DNA of 64,000 bases from Bacteroidota bacterium (GTDB lineage: Bacteria; Bacteroidota; Bacteroidia; Cytophagales; Cytophagaceae): the NCBI GenBank assembly GCA_023391415.1, contig JAEWAY010000008.1:20472-84471 (forward strand), in the 5' to 3' direction. Position 1 is the first letter of the stretch. Every line of letters starts with the position of its first letter. A program made the translations under genes and the position numbers. Positions 42,732-51,149 of the stretch are shown here, piece by piece. Below the pieces are notes generated by a model, which saw nothing but the letters and a program-made list of their open reading frames with translations, was not told where the DNA came from and searched no databases.

Positions 42732-44540
42732 ATGCTCTCAATAATTGACTGGATTATCATTTTTTCGTTTTTTTTGTTATCGCTGCTAATAGGAATATAT
42801 TTTACAAAACGAGCTGGCGAGAATATCACCAACTTTTTTCTGGGTGGCCGGAATATGACCTGGTGGCTGGCGGGTGTTTCCATGGTCGCCACTACCTTCG
42901 CGGCGGACACGCCGCTCGCGGTAGCGGAACTCGTCGCCCAAAACGGGATAGCGGGAAATTGGCTTTGGTGGAACGCGCTTCTGGGCGGAATGCTTACCGT
43001 ATTCTTTTTCTCCAAGCTATGGCGAAGAGCGGAGATTCTAACGGATATTGAATTCATCGAAATGAGGTATTCCGGCAAACCCGCCGCTTTTTTAAGAGGC
43101 TTCCGGGCGATCTATCTGGGGCTTTTTATGAATTCCCTCGTCATTGCCTGGGTCAACCTGGCGCTTATGAGTATCCTGGAAGTTTTCTTTGATATAGGTC
43201 CGAAAGAAGCCTTGCTTTATACTGGCGTCGCCATGATCATTACACTTGCCTACTCCTCGCTCGCCGGTCTGCTGGGAGTAGCCGTTACAGACTTTCTACA
43301 ATTCTTTATCGCGATGGCCGGCTGCGTTATCCTGGCCGTCATTGTCGTCAATGTTCCGGAAATCGGAGGTATTCAAGGATTGAAGGAAAAGCTGCCCGAC
43401 TGGTCAATTCAGTATTTCCCTAACATCCGAAGCGACGACATAGCCGGGTTAGGCACGACGCTTACCCTCAGCGTAGCGACGTTTACTTCCTTCGTGGCGT
43501 TTCAGTGGTGGGCGAGCTGGTATCCCGGCGCCGAGCCAGGCGGCGGGGGATATATCGCGCAACGGATGATGAGTACAAAAAACGAAAAACACGCGATAAT
43601 GGCGACTTTGTTTTTTCAAATCGCGCATTACGCGTTCAGGCCATGGCCCTGGATTCTGGTCGGGCTGGCCGCGCTCATCATCTATCCGGATCTTCCTATT
43701 ACAGAAAAACGTCTGGGCTTTATCTTCGCCATGCGCGACTTTCTGCCCAACGGATTACGAGGTTTGCTCCTTATCGCTTTCTTTTCCGCGTATATGAGTA
43801 CCATCTCCACCCAACTCAACTGGGGAGCAAGCTATCTGGTCAATGACTTTTACAGCCGCTTTATCAATACCGGCGCCAGCGACAAAAAACTTGTAACGGT
43901 ATCCCGCGTCGCGACTTTGCTTACCATGATTTTCTCCCTGATCGTCACCACACAAATCAACAGCATATCCGGAGCCTGGTACTTCCTTCTCCAGGCAAGC
44001 GCCGGACTAGGGTTAGTCCTCATTTTGCGATGGTATTGGTGGAGAGTCAACGCGTGGAGCGAGATCACCGCTTCCATAGCCCCCGTCGTCACCCTAATCC
44101 TGATCGTCCTGTTTAGAAGTTACGCGGAGCGGATAGCTTCCCCTGATTCCATCGCGTATATCATAAACCAATGGCTACGCGTAGATCCTAACACGTTTTT
44201 CGTCATCGTAGCCGTTACTACGATATCCTGGATATTGGCCACTTTCGCGACCTCCCCTACCGATAAGGTCACACTCAACTCCTTCTATAAAAAAATTCAT
44301 CCTATGGGAGCCTGGGAACCGGTCAGGAAAGGGCTCAACATGCCAAAACCCGAAGGCAGTCTTACCTGGTTGGGCGTCTGCTGGCTCTCGGCCATCATTA
44401 TGACTTATTCCATTTTATTCATGTTTGGCAAACTCATCTTTCAGGAATGGATGGATTTTCTCATTTATCTGTCAGCGGCCATAGCAGGCGGACTGATTCT
44501 GATATACGCGTCCGGGAAAGTAAAAATTTTTGAAGATTAA
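42732..44540 (+). CDS. Sodium:solute symporter (SSS family)
   Basis: 602 residues with about 13-15 transmembrane helices, LeuT-fold sodium:solute symporter. Family marks: FFLGGRNMTWWLAGVSMVAT, AADTPLAVAELVAQNGIAGN, AYSSLAGLLGVAVTDFLQFF and RGLLLIAFFSAYMSTIST with the sodium-site serines. The QWWASWYPGAEPGGGGYIAQ segment is shared with many Bacteroidota members of unknown substrate. It could carry a sugar, amino acid or nucleoside; sequence does not decide. Divergent from the act operon; its 3' end contains the murB promoter. Confidence 0.9.
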   Translation: MLSIIDWIIIFSFFLLSLLIGIYFTKRAGENITNFFLGGRNMTWWLAGVSMVATTFAADTPLAVAELVAQNGIAGNWLWWNALLGGMLTVFFFSKLWRRAEILTDIEFIEMRYSGKPAAFLRGFRAIYLGLFMNSLVIAWVNLALMSILEVFFDIGPKEALLYTGVAMIITLAYSSLAGLLGVAVTDFLQFFIAMAGCVILAVIVVNVPEIGGIQGLKEKLPDWSIQYFPNIRSDDIAGLGTTLTLSVATFTSFVAFQWWASWYPGAEPGGGGYIAQRMMSTKNEKHAIMATLFFQIAHYAFRPWPWILVGLAALIIYPDLPITEKRLGFIFAMRDFLPNGLRGLLLIAFFSAYMSTISTQLNWGASYLVNDFYSRFINTGASDKKLVTVSRVATLLTMIFSLIVTTQINSISGAWYFLLQASAGLGLVLILRWYWWRVNAWSEITASIAPVVTLILIVLFRSYAERIASPDSIAYIINQWLRVDPNTFFVIVAVTTISWILATFATSPTDKVTLNSFYKKIHPMGAWEPVRKGLNMPKPEGSLTWLGVCWLSAIIMTYSILFMFGKLIFQEWMDFLIYLSAAIAGGLILIYASGKVKIFED

Positions 44541-44560
44541 ATAAACCCGGCCTATTTTTG
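44529..44560 (+). promoter_or_regulatory. Promoter of murB
   Basis: TTTG (44529-44532), 20-base spacer, TATTTTTG (44553-44560): an exact TTTG/TAnnTTTG pair. The -33 box lies inside the last codons of the symporter gene. The start codon ATG is 22 bases downstream of the -7 box. Confidence 0.65.
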
Positions 44561-44581
44561 ACACGAAAGAAAGGCGACATA

Positions 44582-45598
44582 ATGCGGATAGAGGAAAACG
44601 TCAGCCTAAAGGCGTACAATACATTTGGAATCGAGGTGGTAGCCCGATATTTTTCCACTTTTTCATCGGAAGATGAATTAAGGGAACTATTAAACTACGC
44701 CAGCCTGAATCAACTGCCGATATTGGTATTGGGTGGCGGCAGCAATATCCTATTCACACAAAACTTTGAAGGGCTTGTTCTTCACAATACCATCAAAGGC
44801 ATAGAAACGGAAAATACCGGAGACGCCACGGCTATCGTCAGGGCGGGCGCGGGCGAACAATGGCACTCACTGGTTTCATACGCGATCCGCCATGGGTTGG
44901 GTGGTATAGAAAACCTTTCACTCATTCCCGGCACGGTGGGCGCCGCCCCTATTCAAAACATTGGAGCATATGGCGCTGAACTGAAAGATTCTTTTGAATA
45001 TCTGGAGGCGATCCGTGTGCTGGATGGTAGCGCGAAAAAGTTTACCCGACAGGAATGCGACTTCGGCTATCGCGACAGTATTTTTAAAACCAGCCTCAAA
45101 AACCAGTACATTGTTACCAGGGTAGCTCTGCTCTTGCATAAAAACGCGCTGGTAAATACAAGCTATGGCGCTATCTCCTCTACTCTGGCAGTCATGAACG
45201 TCACTCAGCCTACGATCCAATCAGTAAGCGAGGCGGTCATAACGATTCGTCAAAGCAAGCTCCCTGATCCCCAAAAACTGGGAAACGCCGGTAGCTTCTT
45301 CAAAAATCCGGAAATTGCCAAAGAGCAATTTGAAGAACTGCGAAAAACATATCCACTGATACCTTTTTTTCATTCGGCGAATGGATTAATTAAAATTCCG
45401 GCTGGCTGGCTCATTGAGCAATGCGGTTGGAAAGGCCGGGTAAAAGGTCGGACGGGAGTGCATAAAGACCAGGCGCTGGTGCTGGTCAATTATGGCGACG
45501 CGAGCGGATTGGAAATAAAAGCCTTATCGGACGAAATCAGACAGACTGTTTGGGACAAATTCGGTATCGGGCTCATCCCCGAAGTCAACATCCTATAA
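44582..45598 (+). CDS. murB: UDP-N-acetylenolpyruvoylglucosamine reductase
   Basis: 338 residues from the ATG at 44582; a TTG 24 bases upstream lies on the -7 promoter box and is unlikely to be used. Reduces UDP-GlcNAc-enolpyruvate to UDP-MurNAc, with FAD and NADPH, in peptidoglycan synthesis. Motifs: LKAYNTFGIEVVARYF, PILVLGGGSNILFT, ENLSLIPGTVGAAPIQNIGA-type FAD site (NLSLIPGTVGAAPIQNIGAY), CDFGYRDSIFKT, and GNAGSFFKNPE with the catalytic serine. Type I MurB length. Its last 14 bases overlap the end of the convergent deaminase gene. Confidence 0.97.
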   Translation: MRIEENVSLKAYNTFGIEVVARYFSTFSSEDELRELLNYASLNQLPILVLGGGSNILFTQNFEGLVLHNTIKGIETENTGDATAIVRAGAGEQWHSLVSYAIRHGLGGIENLSLIPGTVGAAPIQNIGAYGAELKDSFEYLEAIRVLDGSAKKFTRQECDFGYRDSIFKTSLKNQYIVTRVALLLHKNALVNTSYGAISSTLAVMNVTQPTIQSVSEAVITIRQSKLPDPQKLGNAGSFFKNPEIAKEQFEELRKTYPLIPFFHSANGLIKIPAGWLIEQCGWKGRVKGRTGVHKDQALVLVNYGDASGLEIKALSDEIRQTVWDKFGIGLIPEVNIL

Positions 45599-46070
45599 CC
45601 GAAACTCCTGTAGGAAGCCTGCCTGAATACTTTTCCACTTCCACCCCGAACTTTGAGAGAAAGTCCAGCCCATCTTCCATGCTATAGCCTTTGTATTCGG
45701 CATAAGAATGAAGATACACCACTTTTTTTATTCCCACACTATAAATAATCCGGGCGCATGGCAGACAGGGAGACAGAGTGACATACATCGTAGCTCCTTC
45801 GATACTTGTGCCATTCTTGACCGCGTAAATAATCGCGTTTTGTTCCGCGTGCAAAGCCAGGCTACAGCTTCCGTTTGAATCCGGAGGACAACCTGTTTCC
45901 GGCCACTCTTCGTCGCAGTTGTGCGTATTGGCGGGAGGACCGTTGTAACCAATGGAGATAATACGGGTGTCTTTGGTCAATACCGCTCCAACATGCCTTT
46001 TGATGCAATGCGACCTGTTGGCCAGGTTCACGGCTAACTCCATGAATATATCGTCAAATTGAGGTTTCAT
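45585..46070 (-). CDS. dCMP deaminase-family protein (ComEB-like)
   Basis: 161 residues. Zinc-dependent deoxycytidylate deaminase fold: the catalytic HAEQN near residue 75 gives the zinc-binding histidine and proton-shuttling glutamate, and TLSPCLPCARIIYSVGIKKV supplies both zinc cysteines. SIGYNGPPANTHNCDEEW and CPPDSNGSC are typical of the dCMP deaminase/ComE operon protein 2 group and include an extra Cys/His zinc site. Expected to convert dCMP to dUMP. Tail-to-tail overlap with murB. Confidence 0.92.
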   Translation of the reverse strand: MKPQFDDIFMELAVNLANRSHCIKRHVGAVLTKDTRIISIGYNGPPANTHNCDEEWPETGCPPDSNGSCSLALHAEQNAIIYAVKNGTSIEGATMYVTLSPCLPCARIIYSVGIKKVVYLHSYAEYKGYSMEDGLDFLSKFGVEVEKYSGRLPTGVSVIGC

Positions 46071-46228
46071 TAACTAGCGCTTTCCATGACAAAAGTAGCA
46101 AATTACGGGTACGAAGCAATATTCCCGGGTCCCTGCCGCGATGATTATCCGCGTCGCTTATTTCTCCATCCTCAACATGATCCCGAAAAAAAAAGAGAAT
46201 TCAAGATTACAAAAAAACGATTTCGGAT

Positions 46229-46258
46229 TTTGATTAAATAAACATTTGATTACCTTTG
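46229..46258 (+). promoter_or_regulatory. Promoter of the SRP RNA gene
   Basis: TTTG at 46229-46232, an 18-base spacer, then TACCTTTG at 46251-46258, an exact -7 match. The RNA's predicted 5' end at 46264 falls 5-6 bases after the -7 box, which is the expected distance. Confidence 0.7.
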
Positions 46259-46263
46259 TAACG

Positions 46264-46351
46264 GCAAATCAGTACGACCAGCTCCTGCTGAATCCCCCAG
46301 GTCCGGAAGGAAGCAAGGGTAGGTGGTTGAGCGGTGCGATATTTGATTTGC
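46264..46351 (+). ncRNA. ffs: Signal recognition particle RNA (4.5S, small bacterial type)
   Basis: The conserved domain IV apical region is present: CCCAGGTCCGGAAGGAAGCA at 46296-46314, with the GGAA tetraloop and the asymmetric internal loop that binds Ffh. The ends pair exactly: GCAAATCA (46264-46271) with TGATTTGC (46344-46351). A run of seven T (46353-46359) follows the closing stem and serves as terminator. Total length near 88 bases fits the short SRP RNA. It acts with Ffh to target membrane proteins to SecYEG. The transaldolase gene starts 92 bases later on the same strand. Confidence 0.93.
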
Positions 46352-46443
46352 CTTTTTTTCCATATCAGGATTTACTTTCACATACCTCTCCTTATTTTTA
46401 TTATTTTAGTATTATAATTTATTCTCTTAGCATATTCTTTTAA

Positions 46444-47100
46444 ATGAAATTCTTTATTGATACCGCCAATCTTAATGAGATAAAAGAGGCGCACGAACTG
46501 GGTGTTCTCGACGGTGTTACCACCAATCCTTCACTTATGGCGAAGGAAGGCGTCAAGGGGTACGACGCCATCCTGAAGCATTACCGGGCTATTTGCGAGA
46601 TTGTCGACGGAGATGTTAGCGCCGAAGTAATCGCCACGGACTTTGAAGGGATAATCAAAGAGGGCGAAGTATTGGCCGAATTACATCCAAAGATTGTAGT
46701 AAAAGTCCCCATGATCCGCGATGGCGTCAAAGCGATCCGGTATTTCGCCGATCATGGTATACGTACCAATTGTACGCTCGTCTTCAACGCGGGACAAGCT
46801 CTTCTCGCCGCCAAAGCCGGCGCCACCTATGTATCGCCGTTTATAGGGAGACTGGATGATATCGGCCACGATGGGATGGATTTGATCCGCCAGATCGTGG
46901 ACATATACGCGAACTATGGTTACGCGACCGAGGTGCTCGCGGCGTCCGTCAGGCATGTACCACATCTGATCCAATGCGCGGAAGCCGGAGCGGATGTAGC
47001 CACTTGCCCCCTCTCGGTAATCACGGGTCTGTTGAAGCATCCTCTTACAGATATCGGGCTGGAAAAATTTCTTGCCGATCACAAAAAGGCGAATAGTTAA
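46444..47100 (+). CDS. Transaldolase / fructose-6-phosphate aldolase family protein
   Basis: 218 residues, the length of the small transaldolase subfamily (TalC/FSA type). TIM barrel with the Schiff-base lysine in KIVVKVPMIRDG near residue 86. Other motifs: FFIDTANLNEIKEA at the N-terminus, GVTTNPSLMAKEG, NCTLVFNAGQALLAAKAGA, YVSPFIGRLDDIGHDG and EVLAASVRHVPH. Named transaldolase in most genomes; whether the main reaction is transaldol transfer or fructose-6-phosphate cleavage cannot be told with certainty. It probably works in the non-oxidative pentose phosphate pathway. Cytoplasmic. Confidence 0.93.
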   Translation: MKFFIDTANLNEIKEAHELGVLDGVTTNPSLMAKEGVKGYDAILKHYRAICEIVDGDVSAEVIATDFEGIIKEGEVLAELHPKIVVKVPMIRDGVKAIRYFADHGIRTNCTLVFNAGQALLAAKAGATYVSPFIGRLDDIGHDGMDLIRQIVDIYANYGYATEVLAASVRHVPHLIQCAEAGADVATCPLSVITGLLKHPLTDIGLEKFLADHKKANS

Positions 47101-47107
47101 AAACCTA

Positions 47108-47133
47108 CCCACCTGGTTGATGATTCAGGTGGG
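47108..47133 (+). repeat. Hairpin after the transaldolase gene
   Basis: CCCACCTG (47108-47115) and CAGGTGGG (47126-47133) form a perfect 8-base stem with a 10-base loop, 8 bases after the stop codon. No T-run follows, so it is not a standard terminator. It may protect the 3' end or reduce read-through into the next gene. Confidence 0.5.
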
Positions 47134-47157
47134 GACAATATCGTAACATTGGGAAGC

Positions 47158-47367
47158 ATGTTTATCATTAAGGTTAAAGGCAAAGCTAAAATCCCTGATT
47201 ATATACAATTAAGGGACGATAACTTTGTTCTGGTCGCTTATTTCAGAGCGGACCGGCCTGTCAAAGAGAAACAACTGGAAAAATACGGGCTTACAGGAAA
47301 GGAAGAGCTATTAGCCCAGTTGATAGCGGATCTTCCTTATGGTAAACTCCAAAAACTGGAAATCTGA
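47158..47367 (+). CDS. Small conserved-looking protein upstream of ftsE
   Basis: 69 residues from the ATG at 47158; a TTG three codons upstream is possible but less likely. Sequence features: MFIIKVKGKAKIPDYIQLRD, then an aromatic-basic strand (FVLVAYFRADRPVKE), then a helical end (KEELLAQLIADLPYGKLQKL). No signal peptide, membrane segment or known motif. The stop codon is followed by the ftsE ATG after 2 bases, so the two are coupled. A regulatory or accessory role with FtsE is inferred from position only. Function unknown. Confidence 0.7.
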   Translation: MFIIKVKGKAKIPDYIQLRDDNFVLVAYFRADRPVKEKQLEKYGLTGKEELLAQLIADLPYGKLQKLEI

Positions 47368-47369
47368 TC

Positions 47370-48083
47370 ATGGAATTCTCATCCGAACCAATCATATCGG
47401 TACAAAACGCCTTCATATATCAGGAAAGTCAATTGGTGCTCAAAGAGGCCAACTTCAATATAAGCAAGGGAGAATTTGTATACCTGATAGGCCGAACAGG
47501 AAGCGGCAAAAGTTCATTGCTCAAAACCCTGTACGCCGACCTTCCTCTGACTTCCGGAAAAATCTCCATCGCGGATTTCCAGTTACACAATCTTTCCCGT
47601 TCCCAGATTCCTTTTCTACGTCGTAAACTTGGTATAATCTTCCAGGATTTTCAGCTATTCTATGACCGGACCGTCGCGGACAACCTCATGTTTGTCATGA
47701 AAGCGACAGGCTGGACCAGCACCGCCAAAATGCGCGATCGCATTACGGAAGTTCTTTTTCAGGTCGGATTAAGCTCACTGGACAATAAAATGCCTCATCA
47801 ACTATCCGGAGGCGAACAACAGCGCCTGGTTGTAGCCCGGTCATTGCTCAATGATCCTTTGATCATTATCGCGGACGAGCCCACCGGCAACCTTGACCCT
47901 GAAGTAGCGGAAGGCGTCATGCAGCTCTTTCTCCAGATCAACAAAGGAGGTACCGCTGTACTAATGGCCACCCACAACTACGACTTCCTGGATAAATTTC
48001 CCGCCCGAGTCCTCAAAATTGACAATGGCCGACTAAAAGACTCCTCCAGTGATCCTTTTAGCTACCGGAATGAAAACTATTGA
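47370..48083 (+). CDS. ftsE: FtsE-type ABC transporter ATPase
   Basis: 237 residues. Complete ABC ATPase: Walker A GRTGSGKSSLLKTL near residue 41, Q-loop FQDFQLFYDRTVADNLMF, signature LSGGEQQRLVVARSL, Walker B IIIADEPTGNLDP, and switch histidine in MATHNYDFL. The Q-loop text and DNLMFVMKATGW match FtsE, which with the membrane protein FtsX activates peptidoglycan hydrolases at the division site. ftsX is not in the window. A MacB/LolD-type role cannot be excluded. Overlaps the next gene by 14 bases. Confidence 0.88.
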   Translation: MEFSSEPIISVQNAFIYQESQLVLKEANFNISKGEFVYLIGRTGSGKSSLLKTLYADLPLTSGKISIADFQLHNLSRSQIPFLRRKLGIIFQDFQLFYDRTVADNLMFVMKATGWTSTAKMRDRITEVLFQVGLSSLDNKMPHQLSGGEQQRLVVARSLLNDPLIIIADEPTGNLDPEVAEGVMQLFLQINKGGTAVLMATHNYDFLDKFPARVLKIDNGRLKDSSSDPFSYRNENY

Positions 48084-48981
48084 AGGACTTTCCATACTCA
48101 TTCCCATATACAACCGCGTGGTTATCGACCTGGCGCGCGATCTTCATCACCAGGCGCTGACAAGCGGCATCGAATTCGAGATTCTCTGTTACGACGACTT
48201 TTCGACAGACGATATCCGGCAACGCCACGCCAATCATACGTTTCCTTCTCACACGACCTATCGGGAACTGGACCGGAACCATGGCCGATCCGCGATACGC
48301 AACCTTCTGGCTTCCAACGCGCGCTACAGCCACTTGTTGTTTTTGGATTGCGACAGCAAGATCATTCTCAGCGATTTCATCCGATCATACATATCCTATC
48401 CCCAATACAAAGTGGTCATTGGCGGCAGGGTTTACTCTCCTACCGCGCCATCGGAGTCTCAGCTATACCTTCACTGGCTTATCGGCACAAGCAAGGAAGT
48501 GCTTTCAGCCGGCCAACGCGGTCTTCACCCATATCAAAGTCTGATGTTTAACAATATTCTGATTGAAAAAGACACTTTTCTGTCTATCAGGCTTGATGAA
48601 ACCATAAAAGGGTATGGACATGAAGATTCCCTCTTTGGCTATATGCTCAAACAGAAAAATATCGTCATATCGCATATTGACAATCCGGTGGAACACGAAA
48701 GCCTGGACACCAATGACGAGTTTTTGAAAAAAAGCAGGGAAGCTGTACGTAATCTCGCCTACCTCGTCAACCAGTACGCCCTTGGCAAAGACACCCGCTT
48801 GTTTCGCTCCTACCACTTTCTACGACGCTATGGCGCCGCCTCCATCTATAAATCCATTTTTGCCCGATGGGAAAGCCAAGCGATTAGCAATCTTCTTGGC
48901 GGCAATCCTCGCCCGATATGGCTCGACTTATTGAAGCTGTTCTGGTTTATGGAAGATATGAGCAGAAGTAAAGAGGATTAA
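48070..48981 (+). CDS. Family 2 glycosyltransferase
   Basis: 303 residues from the ATG at 48070 (a GTG 21 bases upstream is possible). GT-A fold: the N-terminal LSILIPIYNRVVIDLARDL, then CYDDFSTDDIRQ, then LDRNHGRSAIRNLLASNARY, and the metal-binding LFLDCDSKI with an acidic DxD. RGLHPYQSLMFNNILIEKDT and GYGHEDSLFGYMLKQ follow. No transmembrane segment. The acceptor is unknown. It is translationally coupled to ftsE, which suggests a cell-envelope role. Confidence 0.87.
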   Translation: MKTIEGLSILIPIYNRVVIDLARDLHHQALTSGIEFEILCYDDFSTDDIRQRHANHTFPSHTTYRELDRNHGRSAIRNLLASNARYSHLLFLDCDSKIILSDFIRSYISYPQYKVVIGGRVYSPTAPSESQLYLHWLIGTSKEVLSAGQRGLHPYQSLMFNNILIEKDTFLSIRLDETIKGYGHEDSLFGYMLKQKNIVISHIDNPVEHESLDTNDEFLKKSREAVRNLAYLVNQYALGKDTRLFRSYHFLRRYGAASIYKSIFARWESQAISNLLGGNPRPIWLDLLKLFWFMEDMSRSKED

Positions 48982-50390
48982 TCCGCGGAGATTTTTTTTC
49001 TACCGATCTCAAGCATATACGCGTAAGCCTGCTCGTACTCATTTTTAATAATACCCTCCAGTATCGCCTCTCTCAATTCATCCTTAATATCTCCTACCAC
49101 TTTGCCTGGAGGCAGGTCAAACGCGTTCATGATATCCTGCCCCGTCACTACCGGCTGAAAGTTCCGAACCCGGTCCTTCTCCTCCACTTCTTCCAGTTTC
49201 TTTTCCACCTTGTCGAAGTTGTCCAGATAACGCTTTACCTTCAATTCGTTTTTAGAAGTAACATCCGCCCTGCACAAGGCCATCAACGCGTGTATATCGT
49301 CTCCGGCCTCAAACAGCAATCGCCTCAGCGCGGAATCCGTGACATTTTCCTTTACCAGGGATATGGGTCTCAGATGTAGGCGAACTAGTTTCTGTACAAA
49401 TTTCATTTTTTCATTCAAGGGGAGACGAAGCTTTCGGAAAATATGCGGAACCATACGCGCGCCCCGATCCTCATGCCCATGAAAAGTCCATCCTACCCGC
49501 TCATCGTACCGCTTAGTCTGGGGCTTGGCGATATCGTGCAAAATCGCGGCCCAACGCAACCATAAGTCGTCGCTTTTTTCGGCTACATTGTCCAATACCT
49601 GTAGCGTATGATAGAAGTTGTCTTTATGCGCCCGATTTCCCACTGACTCCACTCCCTGGAGCGCGGTAAACTCCGGAAATATGATTTCAAGTAATCCAGC
49701 GTGAAAAAGCAATTTGAATCCATAAGAAGGCTTCGCGCTCAATATGATTTTGTTCATTTCATCCGTAATCCGCTCCATCGAGACGATTTTGACGCGTTCC
49801 CGGTTTTCAATGATCGCCTGAAAAGTATCCGGATCAATATCAAAAGAGAGTTGGGCGGCGAAACGAATCGCGCGCATCATGCGCAAGGGATCGTCCGAAA
49901 AAGTGATATCGGGATCAAGCGGGGTCCGGATCAGCTTGCGTCGAAGATCCTTTACACCATCAAAAGGATCGATCAGATCTCCAAACGTGTTTTTGTCCAG
50001 GCTAAGCGCCAAAGCGTTGATTGTAAAATCACGCCGATTCTGGTCATCTTCCAGAGTACCGTTTTCCACGATGGGCTTTCTCGAGTCTCCGCGATACGAT
50101 TCCTTACGCGCCCCGACAAATTCCACTTCAAAATCCCCGTACCGCAACATGGCGGTGCCAAAATTTTTAAATGTCACGACTTCGGTACGCTCCCCGATTC
50201 TTTCAGCCACACGGGACGCCAGTTCGATGCCACTGCCGACACATACAAAATCAATATCTTTTGATGGCCTTTTGAGAATAAGATCCCTGACGTAACCGCC
50301 AATCACATATACGGGCACTTTCAACTCCTCCGCGGCTTCCGAGACAAGATGAAATATTCGGAATGGACTTATTGATGTTTCAAAGTTCAT
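48978..50390 (-). CDS. cca: CCA tRNA nucleotidyltransferase / poly(A) polymerase family
   Basis: 470 residues. Adds or repairs the 3' CCA of tRNAs. The head domain shows YVIGGYVRDLILKRPSKDID with the catalytic Asp pair in DIDFV, then RRDFTINALALSLDK and the neck segment DDPLRMMRAIRFAAQLSF. The C-terminal part has an HD domain (LRWAAILHDIAKPQTKRYDE, then FHGHEDRGARMVPHIFRKLR). Class II, PcnB/Cca type with HD extension, usual for Bacteroidota. Its stop codon overlaps the end of the convergent glycosyltransferase gene by 4 bases. Confidence 0.93.
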   Translation of the reverse strand: MNFETSISPFRIFHLVSEAAEELKVPVYVIGGYVRDLILKRPSKDIDFVCVGSGIELASRVAERIGERTEVVTFKNFGTAMLRYGDFEVEFVGARKESYRGDSRKPIVENGTLEDDQNRRDFTINALALSLDKNTFGDLIDPFDGVKDLRRKLIRTPLDPDITFSDDPLRMMRAIRFAAQLSFDIDPDTFQAIIENRERVKIVSMERITDEMNKIILSAKPSYGFKLLFHAGLLEIIFPEFTALQGVESVGNRAHKDNFYHTLQVLDNVAEKSDDLWLRWAAILHDIAKPQTKRYDERVGWTFHGHEDRGARMVPHIFRKLRLPLNEKMKFVQKLVRLHLRPISLVKENVTDSALRRLLFEAGDDIHALMALCRADVTSKNELKVKRYLDNFDKVEKKLEEVEEKDRVRNFQPVVTGQDIMNAFDLPPGKVVGDIKDELREAILEGIIKNEYEQAYAYMLEIGRKKISAD

Positions 50391-50401
50391 TATCGCCTTC
50401 C

Positions 50402-50968
50402 CTACTTTCTGATAAATTTAAACTCTCCGTCATATCCTATTTTAATAATCGTAGAGGGTGGATACGCCGCCTTGTCCCGCTGTCCGTATTGTACCACATA
50501 GTCCGCTCCCGAAATAATCCGGGAGTCGATCAGGTTAAAAGAAGCGGGCGCGCTTTCACCACTAAAATTCGCTGAGGTGGATACGATACCGCGCTTCGCT
50601 TTACGTAAAAAATCACGACAAAAGGAATCCCTGACAACACGTATGGCCAGACTGCCATCTTCAGCCAATAAGGAAGAAGCCACATTTTTACCCTCCGGAT
50701 AGATGATTGTCAGTGGTTTTTCCGAATATTCAATCAGCTCCCAGGCTAAATCAGGCACTTTATGTACATACTGGTACAGCAGTTCCGTATCCGGAACGAG
50801 AACAATCATGGACTTATTGGCCGGGGAACGCTTCAGAGCGAGAATACGTCCAATAGCGTCTTCATTATTGACATCGCATCCTAGCCCCCAGACCGTATCC
50901 GTCGGATACAATACTATTTTTCCCGCTTTCAGGGCCTGTTCCGCCAGACTTAGTTCTTCTTTTAACAT
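50402..50968 (-). CDS. tsaC: L-threonylcarbamoyladenylate synthase (Sua5/YrdC family)
   Basis: 188 residues, single YrdC-like domain without the C-terminal Sua5 extension. It forms threonylcarbamoyl-AMP from threonine, bicarbonate and ATP for the t6A modification of tRNA. Motifs: GKIVLYPTDTVWGLGCDVNN at the N-terminus, LKRSPANKSMIVLV, PLTIIYPEGKNVASSLL and IVSTSANFSGESAPASF. All are normal. Lies 11 bases upstream of cca on the same message, so two tRNA-maturation genes share a transcript. It has its own promoter upstream. Confidence 0.94.
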   Translation of the reverse strand: MLKEELSLAEQALKAGKIVLYPTDTVWGLGCDVNNEDAIGRILALKRSPANKSMIVLVPDTELLYQYVHKVPDLAWELIEYSEKPLTIIYPEGKNVASSLLAEDGSLAIRVVRDSFCRDFLRKAKRGIVSTSANFSGESAPASFNLIDSRIISGADYVVQYGQRDKAAYPPSTIIKIGYDGEFKFIRK

Positions 50969-50984
50969 ATGTGTTTGTATGCCG

Positions 50985-51015
50985 CGAATCTATATCGCCC
51001 ATAGTTAAAATCAAA
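50985..51015 (-). promoter_or_regulatory. Promoter of tsaC-cca
   Basis: Minus strand: TTTG (51012-51015), 19-base spacer, TAGATTCG (50985-50992). The -33 and spacing are exact; the -7 box ends in TTCG instead of TTTG. It lies 16 bases upstream of the tsaC ATG. Confidence 0.6.
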
Positions 51016-51134
51016 CCTGATTTGGATTTTATACCACACGGAAAGACAGTCTTCCATATCTTTTATCGGTCACGACGCGCTATAATTCATGTACATTTAA
51101 TCCAATCCTTTCATATATTTATATAATTACTCCC

Positions 51135-51142
51135 TATATTCG
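51135..51142 (+). promoter_or_regulatory. Possible -7 promoter box of lgt
   Basis: TATATTCG, 7 bases before the lgt ATG, in the string TATATTCGCGACAT that also occurs at 3849. The nearest -33-like TTTC is 22 bases upstream. If it is used, the lgt message would be nearly leaderless. Confidence 0.35.
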
Positions 51143-51149
51143 CGACATT

